A DNA stretch of 16,759 bases from an uncultured Oscillospiraceae bacterium (lineage in GTDB: Bacteria; Bacillota; Clostridia; Oscillospirales; Oscillospiraceae). Under the pieces are notes generated by a model. That model did not search any database, was not told the origin of the DNA, and was given only the letters and a program-made list of their open reading frames with translations. Made by a program: the position numbers and the translations under genes. Location: NCBI GenBank assembly GCA_944385455.1, contig CALWXI010000228.1, positions 1 through 16,759 of the forward strand. The letters are read 5' to 3'. Each line of letters starts with the position of its first letter. The stretch's first letter is position 1. Of this stretch, positions 7,532 through 14,280 are shown in pieces.

Positions 7532-8437
7532 TCACGCCGGTCCGGCGCCGTAATAAGTCTCCACGAAGCGAATGAAGTGCCGGGCCTGCTTGTCCAGATA
7601 ATCTCCGGACCGGTAAACCACATACAAGCTCCGTTCCGCCCCGCCGCCCGGCAGAGGGAAGGTCAGCAGCCGTCCCTCCCGGGCAAAATCCTGGGCGGCC
7701 TTGGCGGAGATGATGGACACCCCCATGCCTCCCGCCACCAGATTCTTGATGGACTCCTGATCGTTGAGCCGGGCGGTCACCTGCAGGTCCGATTCCGCCA
7801 CCCCCATGCGCTCCAGATAGGCCTCGGCACACTTCTTACTGCCGCTGCCCTGCTCCCGGAGAATCATGGGCTGGGCCAGCATCTCCGCCAGGGTGACGCC
7901 GCCCCGGTCCCGCAGGGTCCGGAAGTAAGGGGTGGCGGGAGTAATGAGCACCATGGCGTCCCGGTAGAAAGGCACGCTCTCCACCGATGGCTCCCGGCTG
8001 GGCATCCCCACCAATCCCACCTGAAAGGCTCCGCGGATCAGTCCTTCGATGACGCCCTGGCTGTCGCTTTGATGAATGTCGAACCGCACATCCGGCCGTT
8101 CCCTGCGGTAGGCCGGCAGGAGTTCGGGCAGGATGTAGGCCGACGGGATGGTGGAGGAGCCCAGACGGATGATCTCCCGGTCTCCCTCCTCCCAGCGCTC
8201 CAGGAGGCGGTCCCGCAGGGCCAGCATCCCGCCGGCGCACTCATAGAGCTCCCGGCCCCGCACGGTGACCTGGACGCTTTTGGTGGTGCGGACGATGAGC
8301 CGGGTCCGCAGCTCTTCCTCCAGCGCCCGGATGTGGGCACTGATGGTGGGCTGGGAGATGTAAAGCTTCTCCGCCGCACGCGTAAAGCTTCGGCAGTCCA
8401 CCACCGCCACGAAAGACTGCAGCTGCTTCAGTTCCAT
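7532..8437 (-). CDS. LysR-family transcriptional regulator of the selenium island
   Basis: This 301-residue protein has a LysR winged-helix DNA-binding domain at residues 1-60 (LQSFVAVVDCRSFTRAAEKL, SQPTISAHIRALE) and a periplasmic-binding-like effector domain at about 90-295. The ATG at 8437 is chosen because GGAGG sits about 8 bases upstream and ELKQLQSF is the usual LysR beginning; the frame stays open further upstream, but only inside the preceding gene. The start overlaps the end of the cysteine desulfurase gene by 10 bases, implying co-transcription and translational coupling. A LysR subgroup is known to accompany selenium metabolism genes (yedE, yedF, selD), and the location fits that group. 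It probably autoregulates and controls the divergent yedE unit. The effector is unknown; a selenium or sulfur metabolite is a reasonable inference. Confidence 0.9.
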   Translation of the reverse strand: MELKQLQSFVAVVDCRSFTRAAEKLYISQPTISAHIRALEEELRTRLIVRTTKSVQVTVRGRELYECAGGMLALRDRLLERWEEGDREIIRLGSSTIPSAYILPELLPAYRRERPDVRFDIHQSDSQGVIEGLIRGAFQVGLVGMPSREPSVESVPFYRDAMVLITPATPYFRTLRDRGGVTLAEMLAQPMILREQGSGSKKCAEAYLERMGVAESDLQVTARLNDQESIKNLVAGGMGVSIISAKAAQDFAREGRLLTFPLPGGGAERSLYVVYRSGDYLDKQARHFIRFVETYYGAGPA

Positions 8438-9600
8438 ATCCGTCCCTCCCGACTCAGCTCCTCCAGGGCGGAGAGCGCCGTGTCCACCTCTTCCGGCGTG
8501 TTCCACCAGCTGAAGGAGAACCGGATGGTACCAATGGGGTAGGTACCCAGCGTCTGATGGGCGGCGGGAGCGCAGTGGAGTCCCACCCGGGTCATGATGC
8601 CGAACTCCGCATCCAGGGCGCAGGCCACCTGAGCGGGGTCTGCGAACAGCGCCTGGAGGGACACCACGCCGGTGCGGTCCGTCAGGTTCCGGCGGCCCGC
8701 AACGCGGAATTTCCGCCCATCCGGGTCCAGACTCCCCAATCCGGCCAGGAAGCGCCCCGTCAGCTCCAGCTCGTGGGCCCGGATCCGCTCCAGTCCCGTC
8801 CGCTCCAGGAAGGACAGCGCCGCTCCCAGCCCCAGGATCCCGGGCAGGTTCATGGTCCCCGGCTCGAACCGGTCCGGCAGGAAGGGCGGCACCTCCTCCG
8901 TGTGGCTGAGACTGCCGGTGCCGCCGGAGAGCAGGGGATCGATCTCCGGCGCAAGTTCCTGCCGCAGCACGAAGCCGCCGACGCCCTGCGGACCCAGCAG
9001 TCCCTTATGGCCTGTAAAGGCCAGGGCATCCACACCCAGGGCCTCCATGTCCAACGGCCAGACCCCGGCGGTCTGGGCGGCATCCAGGAAGAACCGCAGC
9101 CCGTGGGCGCGGCAGAAGGCTCCCACCTCCGCCGCCGGCAGCAGCGTGCCGCAGACGTTGCTGGCGTGGGTCATCACCACTGCCCGGGTGTTTTCCCGCA
9201 GGCATCCAGGCAGCGCATCCAGGCACAGCGCGCCATCAGGGCGGCAGGGGATGCGGGTGAAGGACACTCCCGTTTTCTCCAGCTGCCGGAGGGGCCGCAT
9301 GACGGCGTTGTGCTCCATGGCGGACACCAGCACATGGTCTCCCGGGCGGAGGAAGCCCTTGAGCAGCACATTCAGGCTCTCCGTCACGTTCTTGGTAAAG
9401 ATCACCTCCCGGCAGTCCCCGCCGCCGAAAAGATCCCTTAGCTGCTGGCGGGTCTCATACACCAGCTCCTCCGTCCGGTAGGCCATGGCGTAGCCCCCCC
9501 GGTTGATGTTGCATCCTCCCTCCGTCAGGTAGCGGGCCATGGTCTCCGCCACTTCCGGCGGCTTGGGAAAGGTGGTGCTGGCGTTGTCCAGATAGATCAT
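8428..9600 (-). CDS. Cysteine desulfurase / selenocysteine lyase-like class V aminotransferase
   Basis: The 390-residue PLP enzyme belongs to the NifS/SufS-like class V aminotransferases. Visible residues are H96 in MEHNAVMRP, D173 in FLDAAQT, K199 in TGHKGLLGP (Schiff base lysine), and the persulfide cysteine C343 in GLHCAPAAH. The family removes sulfur or selenium from cysteine or selenocysteine, leaving it on C343. Because it is divergent from yedE and selD and coupled to a selenium-type LysR gene, the likely role is delivering selenium (selanylsulfide) to the carriers and SelD, not Fe-S assembly; no iscU or suf gene is nearby. The ATG at 9600 has a modest GAGGGGGGA site about 8 bases upstream. 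Its own promoter is at 9633-9661. Substrate preference (Cys or Sec) cannot be read from sequence alone. Confidence 0.9.
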   Translation of the reverse strand: MIYLDNASTTFPKPPEVAETMARYLTEGGCNINRGGYAMAYRTEELVYETRQQLRDLFGGGDCREVIFTKNVTESLNVLLKGFLRPGDHVLVSAMEHNAVMRPLRQLEKTGVSFTRIPCRPDGALCLDALPGCLRENTRAVVMTHASNVCGTLLPAAEVGAFCRAHGLRFFLDAAQTAGVWPLDMEALGVDALAFTGHKGLLGPQGVGGFVLRQELAPEIDPLLSGGTGSLSHTEEVPPFLPDRFEPGTMNLPGILGLGAALSFLERTGLERIRAHELELTGRFLAGLGSLDPDGRKFRVAGRRNLTDRTGVVSLQALFADPAQVACALDAEFGIMTRVGLHCAPAAHQTLGTYPIGTIRFSFSWWNTPEEVDTALSALEELSREGRIWN

Positions 9601-9632
9601 ATGGAGGTCCCCCCTCTTTGATTGCTGTCCCC

Positions 9633-9661
9633 AGTATACACTCGATTTATTTGATTTTCAA
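9633..9661 (-). promoter_or_regulatory. Promoter of the csd-lysR unit
   Basis: On the minus strand TTGAAA (9656-9661, 5/6) and TATACT (9633-9638, 5/6) are separated by 17 bases. Transcription should start near 9626, about 26 bases before the ATG at 9600. The -35 lies inside a 14-base palindrome, so a bound regulator would occlude it. Confidence 0.75.
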
Positions 9662-9665
9662 ATCA
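9652..9665. promoter_or_regulatory. Palindrome TGATTTTCAAATCA, candidate LysR operator
   Basis: The arms TGATTT and AAATCA are perfect complements around a 2-base centre. The site covers the -35 of the csd promoter and lies about 30 bases upstream of the yedE -35, the position expected for a LysR protein that represses its own unit and activates the divergent one. Further TGAT repeats follow at 9676-9694 (TTGATAAATGATTCTGATT). Protein identity is inferred from the divergent layout. Confidence 0.5.
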
Positions 9666-9693
9666 GTTCAGCAGGTTGATAAATGATTCTGAT

Positions 9694-9722
9694 TGGACAC
9701 GCCTCCGCAGGCATGATATGCT
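9694..9722 (+). promoter_or_regulatory. Promoter of the yedE-tusA-DUF3343-selD unit
   Basis: TGGACA (9694-9699, 5/6) and TATGCT (9717-9722, 4/6) are 17 bases apart, with TGA just before the -10 as an extended element. Transcription should begin near 9729, about 25 bases before the yedE ATG at 9754. The imperfect boxes fit a promoter that needs an activator. Confidence 0.6.
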
Positions 9723-9753
9723 GGAGATGTATCTGGGAAGGAGTGTATGCGTT

Positions 9754-10842
9754 ATGCAACGCAAGGGAGAAAAAACAGTCATCATGGCGGCCGGCTGCGT
9801 TATCGGCGTGCTGGCCTCTCTTTTGGTGTTCTGGGGGAACCCGGTGAACATGGGCTTTTGCATCGCCTGCTTCCTCCGGGACATCTCCGGTGCGTTGGGC
9901 TTCCACTCCGCTGCTGCGGTGCAGTATCTGCGGCCGGAGATCGTGGGTCTGGTGCTGGGGAGCTTCCTGCTGGCGGTATGCCGGAAGGAATTTTCCGCCC
10001 GGGGCGGCAGCTCGCCCCTGACCCGCTTCGTGCTGGGGATGTTCGTGATGATCGGGTGCCTGATGTTCCTGGGCTGCCCCTTCCGGATGATCCTGCGGAT
10101 CGCCGGCGGCGATCTCAACGCGCTGTTCGGTCTGGGCGGCTTCGTCTGCGGCATCCTGGCCGGCGTCTTTTTCCTGAACCGGGGCTACACCCTGCGCCGC
10201 AGCTACGCCCTGCCCCGGCTGGAGGGCGCGTTGTTCCCGGTCCTCATGGCGGCGCTGCTGGTGCTGCTGGTGGCGGTCCCCTCTCTGCTGCGCTTCACGG
10301 AGGCCGGCGGCGGCCCCGGCGCTCTCCACGCGCCGGTGATCCTGAGTCTGGCGGCGGGCCTCATCGTGGGCGCCCTGGCCCAGCATACCCGCCTTTGCAT
10401 GGTGGGCGGCATTCGGGACATGGCGCTCTTCCGGGAGTCCAAGCTGCTGCTGGGCTTTGTGGCGGTGTTTGCCAGCGCCCTGGTGTGCAACCTGATCCTC
10501 TCCGCGATTACCGGCGCCAGCTACTTCAATCCAGGCCTCACCGGCCAGCCCGTGGCCCACACCGACGGCCTTTGGAACTTCCTGGGCATGCTGCTGGCGG
10601 GCTGGGGCTGCGTGCTGCTGGGGGGATGCCCCCTGCGGCAGCTGGTGCTCTCCGGCGAAGGGAACGCCGACAGCGCCCTGACGGTGCTGGGTCTCATGGC
10701 CGGCGCCGCCGTGTCCCATAACTTCTCCCTGGCCTCCAGCGCCGACGGCCCCACCGCCAACGGCAAGATCGCGGTGATCCTCGGCCTTTGCGCCGTGGCG
10801 GCCATTGCCTGCCTGGGGACCTTTCGAAAGGACCGCACATAA
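9754..10842 (+). CDS. yedE: Selenium metabolism membrane protein YedE/FdhT-like
   Basis: The 362-residue integral membrane protein has about nine to ten hydrophobic segments and the repeated YeeE/YedE sulfur-transport-like motifs with conserved cysteines: C36 and C39 in GFCIACFLRD, C102 and C108 in MIGCLMFLGCPFRM, C215 in RLCMVGGIRD, and C292 in LGGCPLRQL. Family members are thought to move sulfur or selenium compounds, and this branch co-occurs with selD and yedF; direct selenium transport is still an inference. The ATG at 9754 follows AAGGAG (9738-9743) by 10 bases and gives the short N-terminus normal for the family; upstream in-frame starts at 9676 and 9727 lack a ribosome site and would include promoter DNA. 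It heads a four-gene operon whose next gene starts 12 bases after its stop. Confidence 0.9.
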   Translation: MQRKGEKTVIMAAGCVIGVLASLLVFWGNPVNMGFCIACFLRDISGALGFHSAAAVQYLRPEIVGLVLGSFLLAVCRKEFSARGGSSPLTRFVLGMFVMIGCLMFLGCPFRMILRIAGGDLNALFGLGGFVCGILAGVFFLNRGYTLRRSYALPRLEGALFPVLMAALLVLLVAVPSLLRFTEAGGGPGALHAPVILSLAAGLIVGALAQHTRLCMVGGIRDMALFRESKLLLGFVAVFASALVCNLILSAITGASYFNPGLTGQPVAHTDGLWNFLGMLLAGWGCVLLGGCPLRQLVLSGEGNADSALTVLGLMAGAAVSHNFSLASSADGPTANGKIAVILGLCAVAAIACLGTFRKDRT

Positions 10843-10854
10843 GGAGGTACGATC

Positions 10855-11061
10855 ATGAACATCATTGACGCAAGAGGACTTTCCTGCCCGGAGCCCGTGA
10901 TCCTGCTGCGCCGGGCCATGGCCTCCGGCGAGGCGTCCTATCAGATCCTGGTGGACAATCACGCCTCCCGGGAGAACACCACCCGTTACGCCCAGCACCA
11001 GGGCTACCAGGTATCCGTGACGGAGGCCGGCGGGGTGTACACCCTGACCTTTACGAAATGA
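10855..11061 (+). CDS. Small TusA/SirA-like sulfurtransferase (YedF N-terminal-domain type)
   Basis: The 68-residue protein is a single TusA-fold domain with the CPxP motif: C11-P-E-P in GLSCPEPVILL. In TusA this cysteine carries a persulfide; in YedF proteins of selenium clusters it is proposed to carry selenium. Typical selenium-associated YedF proteins are about 200 residues, with a second DsrE-like domain after the TusA part. That second domain is missing here, and the frame after the stop does not encode it. The ATG follows AAGGAGG by 7 bases. The stop overlaps the start of the DUF3343 gene (ATGA at 11058-11061), so the two products are made in a coupled way and may act as partners. Function is by family and context. 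Confidence 0.88.
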   Translation: MNIIDARGLSCPEPVILLRRAMASGEASYQILVDNHASRENTTRYAQHQGYQVSVTEAGGVYTLTFTK

Positions 11062-11300
11062 CGTATCTTGCCACTTTTTTCTCCCACTTCGGCGCTGTCC
11101 GCTGCCAACGGACCTGCCGGGCGCTGGGACGTCCCGCCAGGATGATGCCGGTGCCCCGCGCCTTAAGCAGCAGCTGCGGCACCTGCGTACAGTGGGAAGG
11201 GGAGCCGGCGCTGCCGGAGGACGTGCTGGCGGACGTGGAGCAGATCGTGGAGGTCACCAGCCAGGGCTACCGCCCTCTCTACCGGGCGGACAGCGTATGA
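11058..11300 (+). CDS. DUF3343 protein, putative Se/S carrier-like
   Basis: This 80-residue protein matches the small DUF3343 family: an N-terminal LATFFSHFGAVRCQRTC segment and a conserved PVPRALSSSCGTC motif with C40 and C43 placed for thiol chemistry. The family recurs beside selD, yedE and yedF and has been suggested to take part in selenium or sulfur transfer; the biochemical role is not established. It starts within the stop of the TusA-like gene (4-base overlap, no separate strong ribosome site), so translation is probably coupled. It ends at a TGA (11298-11300) that is in the same frame as selD, with no other stop before the selD start. C16 and C20 add two further cysteines, giving four in 80 residues. 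Confidence 0.82.
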   Translation: MTYLATFFSHFGAVRCQRTCRALGRPARMMPVPRALSSSCGTCVQWEGEPALPEDVLADVEQIVEVTSQGYRPLYRADSV

Positions 11301-11321
11301 AGCACGAGAGGAGGAACGCCT

Positions 11322-12356
11322 TTGGAAACGGGAGTGAAACTCACCAAGCTGGCCAGCTGCGCCGGCTGCGGCGCCAAGGTGGGCGCCGGAACGCTGGCAT
11401 CCATGCTGGAAGGATTCCGCACCCATAAAGATCCCCGTCTTCTGGTGGGGTACGACAAAAGCGACGATGCCTGCGTCTATCAGCTGGACGAGTCCACCGC
11501 CCTGGTGCAGACCACGGACTTTTTCCCGCCCATTGTGGACGATCCCTTCCTCTACGGTCAGATCGCCGCGGCCAATGCGCTCAGCGACGTGTACGCCATG
11601 GGCGGCGAACCCCGGCTGGCGCTGAACATCCTGTGCCTTCCGGAACAGATGGAGGAGGATACCGTCCGGGAGCTGCTGCGGGGCGGCTATGACAAGGTCT
11701 ACGAGGCCGGCGCCGTCATTGCCGGCGGCCACACCATCCACGGCGCGGAGCCCATCTACGGCCTTGCAGTCACCGGATTTGTGGATCCCCGCCGGATGCT
11801 GACCAACAGCGCCGCCCGGCCCGGGGACGCCCTGATCCTCACGAAGCCCCTGGGCATCGGCGTCCTCACCACCGCCGCCAAGGCGGATCTGGTACCGGAG
11901 CCGGTGCTGCGGCGGATCCACCGGCAGATGGCCGCGCTGAACCGGGCCACCCGGGACGTGATGGTCCGTCACGATGTCCACAGCTGCACCGACGTCACCG
12001 GCTTCGGCCTGCTGGGCCACAGCTTGGAGATGGCCCAGGGCAGCGGCTGCACCCTGCGCATCCGTACCGCCGACGTGCCCTTCCACCCGGAGGCCTGGGA
12101 GCTGGCGGACATGGGCTTTCTGCCCGCCGGGGCCTACCGCAACCGGGACTACGCTGAATGCGGCGTGGAGGCCGGGGCGGTAAGCCGCACCATGCAGGAC
12201 TTGCTCTACGACCCCCAGACCAGCGGCGGGCTGCTGCTGGCACTGCCCATGGAAGAGGCGGCAGACTGCCTGCGGGAGCTGCGGGCCGCGGCGCCGGAGG
12301 CGGCTTTCATCGGCTGCGTCACGGAGCGGGGTGAAAACTGGATTGTACTGGAATGA
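11322..12356 (+). CDS. selD: Selenide, water dikinase (selenophosphate synthetase)
   Basis: SelD makes selenophosphate, the selenium donor for selenocysteine, 2-selenouridine and the selenium molybdenum-hydroxylase cofactor, from selenide and ATP in the cytoplasm. The 344 residues match the family. The N-terminal catalytic loop reads CAGCGAKVG: C16 (codon TGC, not TGA) and K19 correspond to C17 and K20 of E. coli, while the second E. coli cysteine position is alanine, a common variant. Metal/ATP-site parts are visible in TTDFFPPIVDDPF and ANALSDVYAMGG, with GGHTIHGAEP and DVTGFGLLGH further on. The start is a TTG at 11322, decided by AGGAGG at 11309-11314, 7 bases upstream. It is the last gene of the yedE operon and ends before a hairpin. 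No selA, selB or tRNA-Sec lies in the window, so the selenium product is undetermined. Confidence 0.96.
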   Translation: METGVKLTKLASCAGCGAKVGAGTLASMLEGFRTHKDPRLLVGYDKSDDACVYQLDESTALVQTTDFFPPIVDDPFLYGQIAAANALSDVYAMGGEPRLALNILCLPEQMEEDTVRELLRGGYDKVYEAGAVIAGGHTIHGAEPIYGLAVTGFVDPRRMLTNSAARPGDALILTKPLGIGVLTTAAKADLVPEPVLRRIHRQMAALNRATRDVMVRHDVHSCTDVTGFGLLGHSLEMAQGSGCTLRIRTADVPFHPEAWELADMGFLPAGAYRNRDYAECGVEAGAVSRTMQDLLYDPQTSGGLLLALPMEEAADCLRELRAAAPEAAFIGCVTERGENWIVLE

Positions 12357-12360
12357 GAAA

Positions 12361-12385
12361 GGACCGCTCCCGTTGGGAGCGGTCC
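12361..12385. terminator. Bidirectional terminator between selD and kdgK
   Basis: The 11-pair stem GGACCGCTCCC (12361-12371) with GGGAGCGGTCC (12375-12385) has a GTT loop. It lies 4 bases after the selD stop and 16 bases after the convergent kdgK stop. Leftward it is followed by TTTCTCATT, a good U-rich tail; rightward by TCGATTTGC, weaker. Confidence 0.82.
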
Positions 12386-12401
12386 TCGATTTGCAGGGAT
12401 C

Positions 12402-13424
12402 TCAGCGCTGGACGCGGCCGGAAGCGTTGCCTCCCGCCAGAGACTCCACCTCGGAGACGGACATGAGGTTGAAGTCGTGCTCCACACTGTGCTTGAGGCA
12501 GGAAGCCGCCACGGCGAAGTTGATGGTCTTCTGATCATCATAGCCGGAGAGCAGGGCATAGATAAGGCCGCCGCCGAAGCTGTCGCCGCCGCCCACGCGG
12601 TCCACGATATGCACCCGGTAGGTGGGGGAGAAGTAAGCCTCGCCGCCGCTGTACAGCATCCCCGCCCAATCGTTGTCCGTGGCGGAGATACTGCCCCGCA
12701 GGGTGATGGCCACCTTCTGAAAACCGAAGCGGTCCGCCAGCTGACGGGCCACGCTGATGTAGCCCTGATGATCCACCTTGCCGGCATTGAGATCGGTATT
12801 CTCCGCAGCGATGCCGAAAACGTCCTTGGCATCCTCCTCGTTGGCAATGCACACATCCACATAGGGCATCAGCTCCGCCATCACCCGGCCGGCCTCCTCC
12901 CGGGTCCAGAGCTTCTTGCGGTAGTTCAGGTCGCAGCTGACGGTCAGCCCCATGGTCTTGGCCTGCTTGCAGGCCTCCAGGCAGATCCGGGGCAGTTGGC
13001 CGCCCAGCGCGGGAGTGATGCCGGTGAAATGGAACCAGTCCGCCCCGGCAAAGATCTCTTCCCAGTTGAATTCCTCGGGCTGAGCCTTGGCGATGGCGGA
13101 CCCGGCCCGGTCGTAAATGACCTTGGAGGCCCGCTGGGAGGCGCCCTTTTCCACGAAGTACAGTCCCAGGCGGTCACCGCCCCGGACGATGCCCCGGGTA
13201 TCCACGCCGAAGCGGCGCAGCTCGTTGACGGCACACTGGCCGATCTCGTGGGCGGGGACCTTGGTGACGAAGGCCGCGTCCATGCCGTAGTTGGCCAGGG
13301 ACACCGCCACGTTGGCCTCGCCGCCGGCGTAGGTGGCCTCAAACTTCTCGGCCTGTACGAAGCGCAGATAACCCTCCGGATTCAGCCGCATCATGATCTC
13401 GCCAAAAGTAACGATCCGTTTCAT
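12402..13424 (-). CDS. kdgK: 2-keto-3-deoxygluconate kinase (PfkB family)
   Basis: The 340-residue PfkB sugar kinase phosphorylates 2-keto-3-deoxygluconate to KDPG with ATP. The N-terminus MKRIVTFGEIMMRL is typical of KdgK. The first PfkB signature is at GGEANVAVSLANYG (34-47), DLNYRKKLW (165-173) is characteristic of KDG kinases, and the second signature DRVGGGDSF ends with the catalytic D281. The ATG at 13424 has AAAGGAG 8 bases upstream; an adjacent ATG at 13427 would add one methionine and cannot be excluded. The frame stays open another 57 codons upstream, but that part runs into eda and has no family similarity. It lies 22 bases after the eda stop, and the pair carries out successive reactions. 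Fructokinase is the main alternative but is disfavoured by the eda partner. Confidence 0.93.
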   Translation of the reverse strand: MKRIVTFGEIMMRLNPEGYLRFVQAEKFEATYAGGEANVAVSLANYGMDAAFVTKVPAHEIGQCAVNELRRFGVDTRGIVRGGDRLGLYFVEKGASQRASKVIYDRAGSAIAKAQPEEFNWEEIFAGADWFHFTGITPALGGQLPRICLEACKQAKTMGLTVSCDLNYRKKLWTREEAGRVMAELMPYVDVCIANEEDAKDVFGIAAENTDLNAGKVDHQGYISVARQLADRFGFQKVAITLRGSISATDNDWAGMLYSGGEAYFSPTYRVHIVDRVGGGDSFGGGLIYALLSGYDDQKTINFAVAASCLKHSVEHDFNLMSVSEVESLAGGNASGRVQR

Positions 13425-13446
13425 CATCGTCTCTCCTTTTCTTTCC

Positions 13447-14100
13447 TTACGCGTTCTTGGCCGCGTCCACGAGTTTGCGGGCCGTCTCCGTGATCTTGTG
13501 ATACTCCCCGGCCTCGATCCACTTCTTGTTTGCAAGGTTGCCGCCCACACCGGCGCCCACCAGGCCTGCGTGCAGGAACTCCGCCACATTGTCCTCATTG
13601 ACGCCGCCCACCGCCAGCAGCTTCACGTGGCTGATGGGGGCCCGGATGGCCTTGATGTAGGAAACGCCCAGATTCCCGGCGGGGAAGAGCTTCACAAAGT
13701 CCGCCCCGGCGTTGTGCGCCGTCATCACTTCGGTGGGGGTCATGGCGCCGGGCAGAGACACCATCTCCAGTTCCCGGGTGCGGCGGATCACGTCCACATT
13801 CACATCCGGGGAGATGATATACCGCGCCCCGGCGGAGGCTGCCAGCTCCACCAGCTCCACAGAGGTAACGGTGCCCGCGCCCACCAGCATCCGGCCCGCA
13901 TAGGCCTCTCCGATGGCCCGGATGGCCCCTCCGGTGGCGGCAAAGGACGCCGGGTCCTTCTGGTCAAAGGTGATCTCCATCAGCCGGATACCGCCCTCAT
14001 ACAGTGCGTCGGCCACTTTCCGGCAGGCCTCTGCGCCCACGCCCCGGACGATGGCAATGATCTTCTCTTCCTGGATCTTTGCAATGACTTCTTCGCGCAT
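13447..14100 (-). CDS. eda: KDPG / 4-hydroxy-2-oxoglutarate aldolase
   Basis: This class I aldolase splits 2-keto-3-deoxy-6-phosphogluconate into pyruvate and glyceraldehyde-3-phosphate and often also acts on 4-hydroxy-2-oxoglutarate. The 217 residues match the family. R19 in IAIVRG, E42 in MEITF (equivalent to the E. coli catalytic E45 region), GAGTV at 74-78 and the Schiff-base lysine K137 in DFVKLFPA are all present, as is the C-terminal phosphate-binding AVGGVNEDN. The ATG at 14100 follows GGAGG by 7 bases. It is the first gene of the eda-kdgK operon, driven by a consensus promoter at 14161-14188, and its 5' leader carries a motif shared with the divergent IclR gene promoter. Confidence 0.95.
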   Translation of the reverse strand: MREEVIAKIQEEKIIAIVRGVGAEACRKVADALYEGGIRLMEITFDQKDPASFAATGGAIRAIGEAYAGRMLVGAGTVTSVELVELAASAGARYIISPDVNVDVIRRTRELEMVSLPGAMTPTEVMTAHNAGADFVKLFPAGNLGVSYIKAIRAPISHVKLLAVGGVNEDNVAEFLHAGLVGAGVGGNLANKKWIEAGEYHKITETARKLVDAAKNA

Positions 14101-14120
14101 AGGGGTCCCTCCATTTTTAC

Positions 14121-14152
14121 ATTGTGAAACTTTTTGCCGAATCGTGATATTC
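14121..14152. promoter_or_regulatory. Candidate IclR/KdgR operator in the eda leader
   Basis: Just downstream of the predicted eda start point are two similar elements in the same orientation, ATTGTGAAAC (14121-14130) and ATCGTGATATTC (14141-14152), spaced about 20 bases, two helical turns. The second contains GTGATATT, whose complement AATATCAC recurs in the promoter of the divergent regulator gene. A bound repressor here would block initiation or early elongation. Binding is inferred from the shared motif and the divergent layout. Confidence 0.45.
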
Positions 14153-14160
14153 TAAATTTG

Positions 14161-14188
14161 ATTATACCCTGTTTCCTTCTGCTGTCAA
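14161..14188 (-). promoter_or_regulatory. Consensus promoter of eda-kdgK
   Basis: On the minus strand the -35 is exactly TTGACA (14183-14188) and the -10 exactly TATAAT (14161-14166), with a 16-base spacer. Transcription should start near 14154. Such a strong promoter implies repression when the substrate is absent, and candidate repressor sites lie immediately downstream. Confidence 0.85.
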
Positions 14189-14257
14189 GAGCTCACCGCC
14201 ACCGAAAATTTGCCGCCCCTTCTGGACAAATTGATGGTTGCGCCTGATGGGGATTCA

Positions 14258-14280
14258 TGATATCCTAACTACAAATATCA
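14258..14280. promoter_or_regulatory. Inverted repeat TGATAT-N11-ATATCA ahead of the IclR gene
   Basis: Arms TGATAT (14258-14263) and ATATCA (14275-14280) are perfect complements, 11 bases apart, ending 23 bases before the regulator ATG. The right half extends to AATATCAC (14274-14281), identical to the element in the eda leader. The likely role is autoregulation. No strong -35/-10 pair was found for this gene; TTGCGC (14239-14244) with TATCCT (14261-14266) at an 16-18 base spacing is only a weak guess. Confidence 0.45.

Noticed and set aside
8438..8506. Longer N-terminus for the LysR regulator
   Set aside because: It would overlap csd by 79 bases without a ribosome site; GGAGG sits before the ATG at 8437 and LysR proteins begin near ELKQLQSF.
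9676..9753. Earlier start for yedE
   Set aside because: The added residues would be encoded by the promoter region and lack a ribosome site; AAGGAG precedes 9754.
10855..11120. Selenocysteine read-through of the TusA-like gene's TGA (11059-11061) to restore a full YedF
   Set aside because: The sequence after the TGA in that frame does not resemble a DsrE-like domain; the same bases encode DUF3343 in another frame.
11361..11375. Selenocysteine in the SelD active site
   Set aside because: The catalytic position (residue 16) is encoded by TGC, an ordinary cysteine codon.
13425..13598. Longer N-terminus for kdgK
   Set aside because: The open frame extends into eda, but the extra residues are unlike any PfkB protein, and AAAGGAG directly precedes the MKRIVTFGE start.
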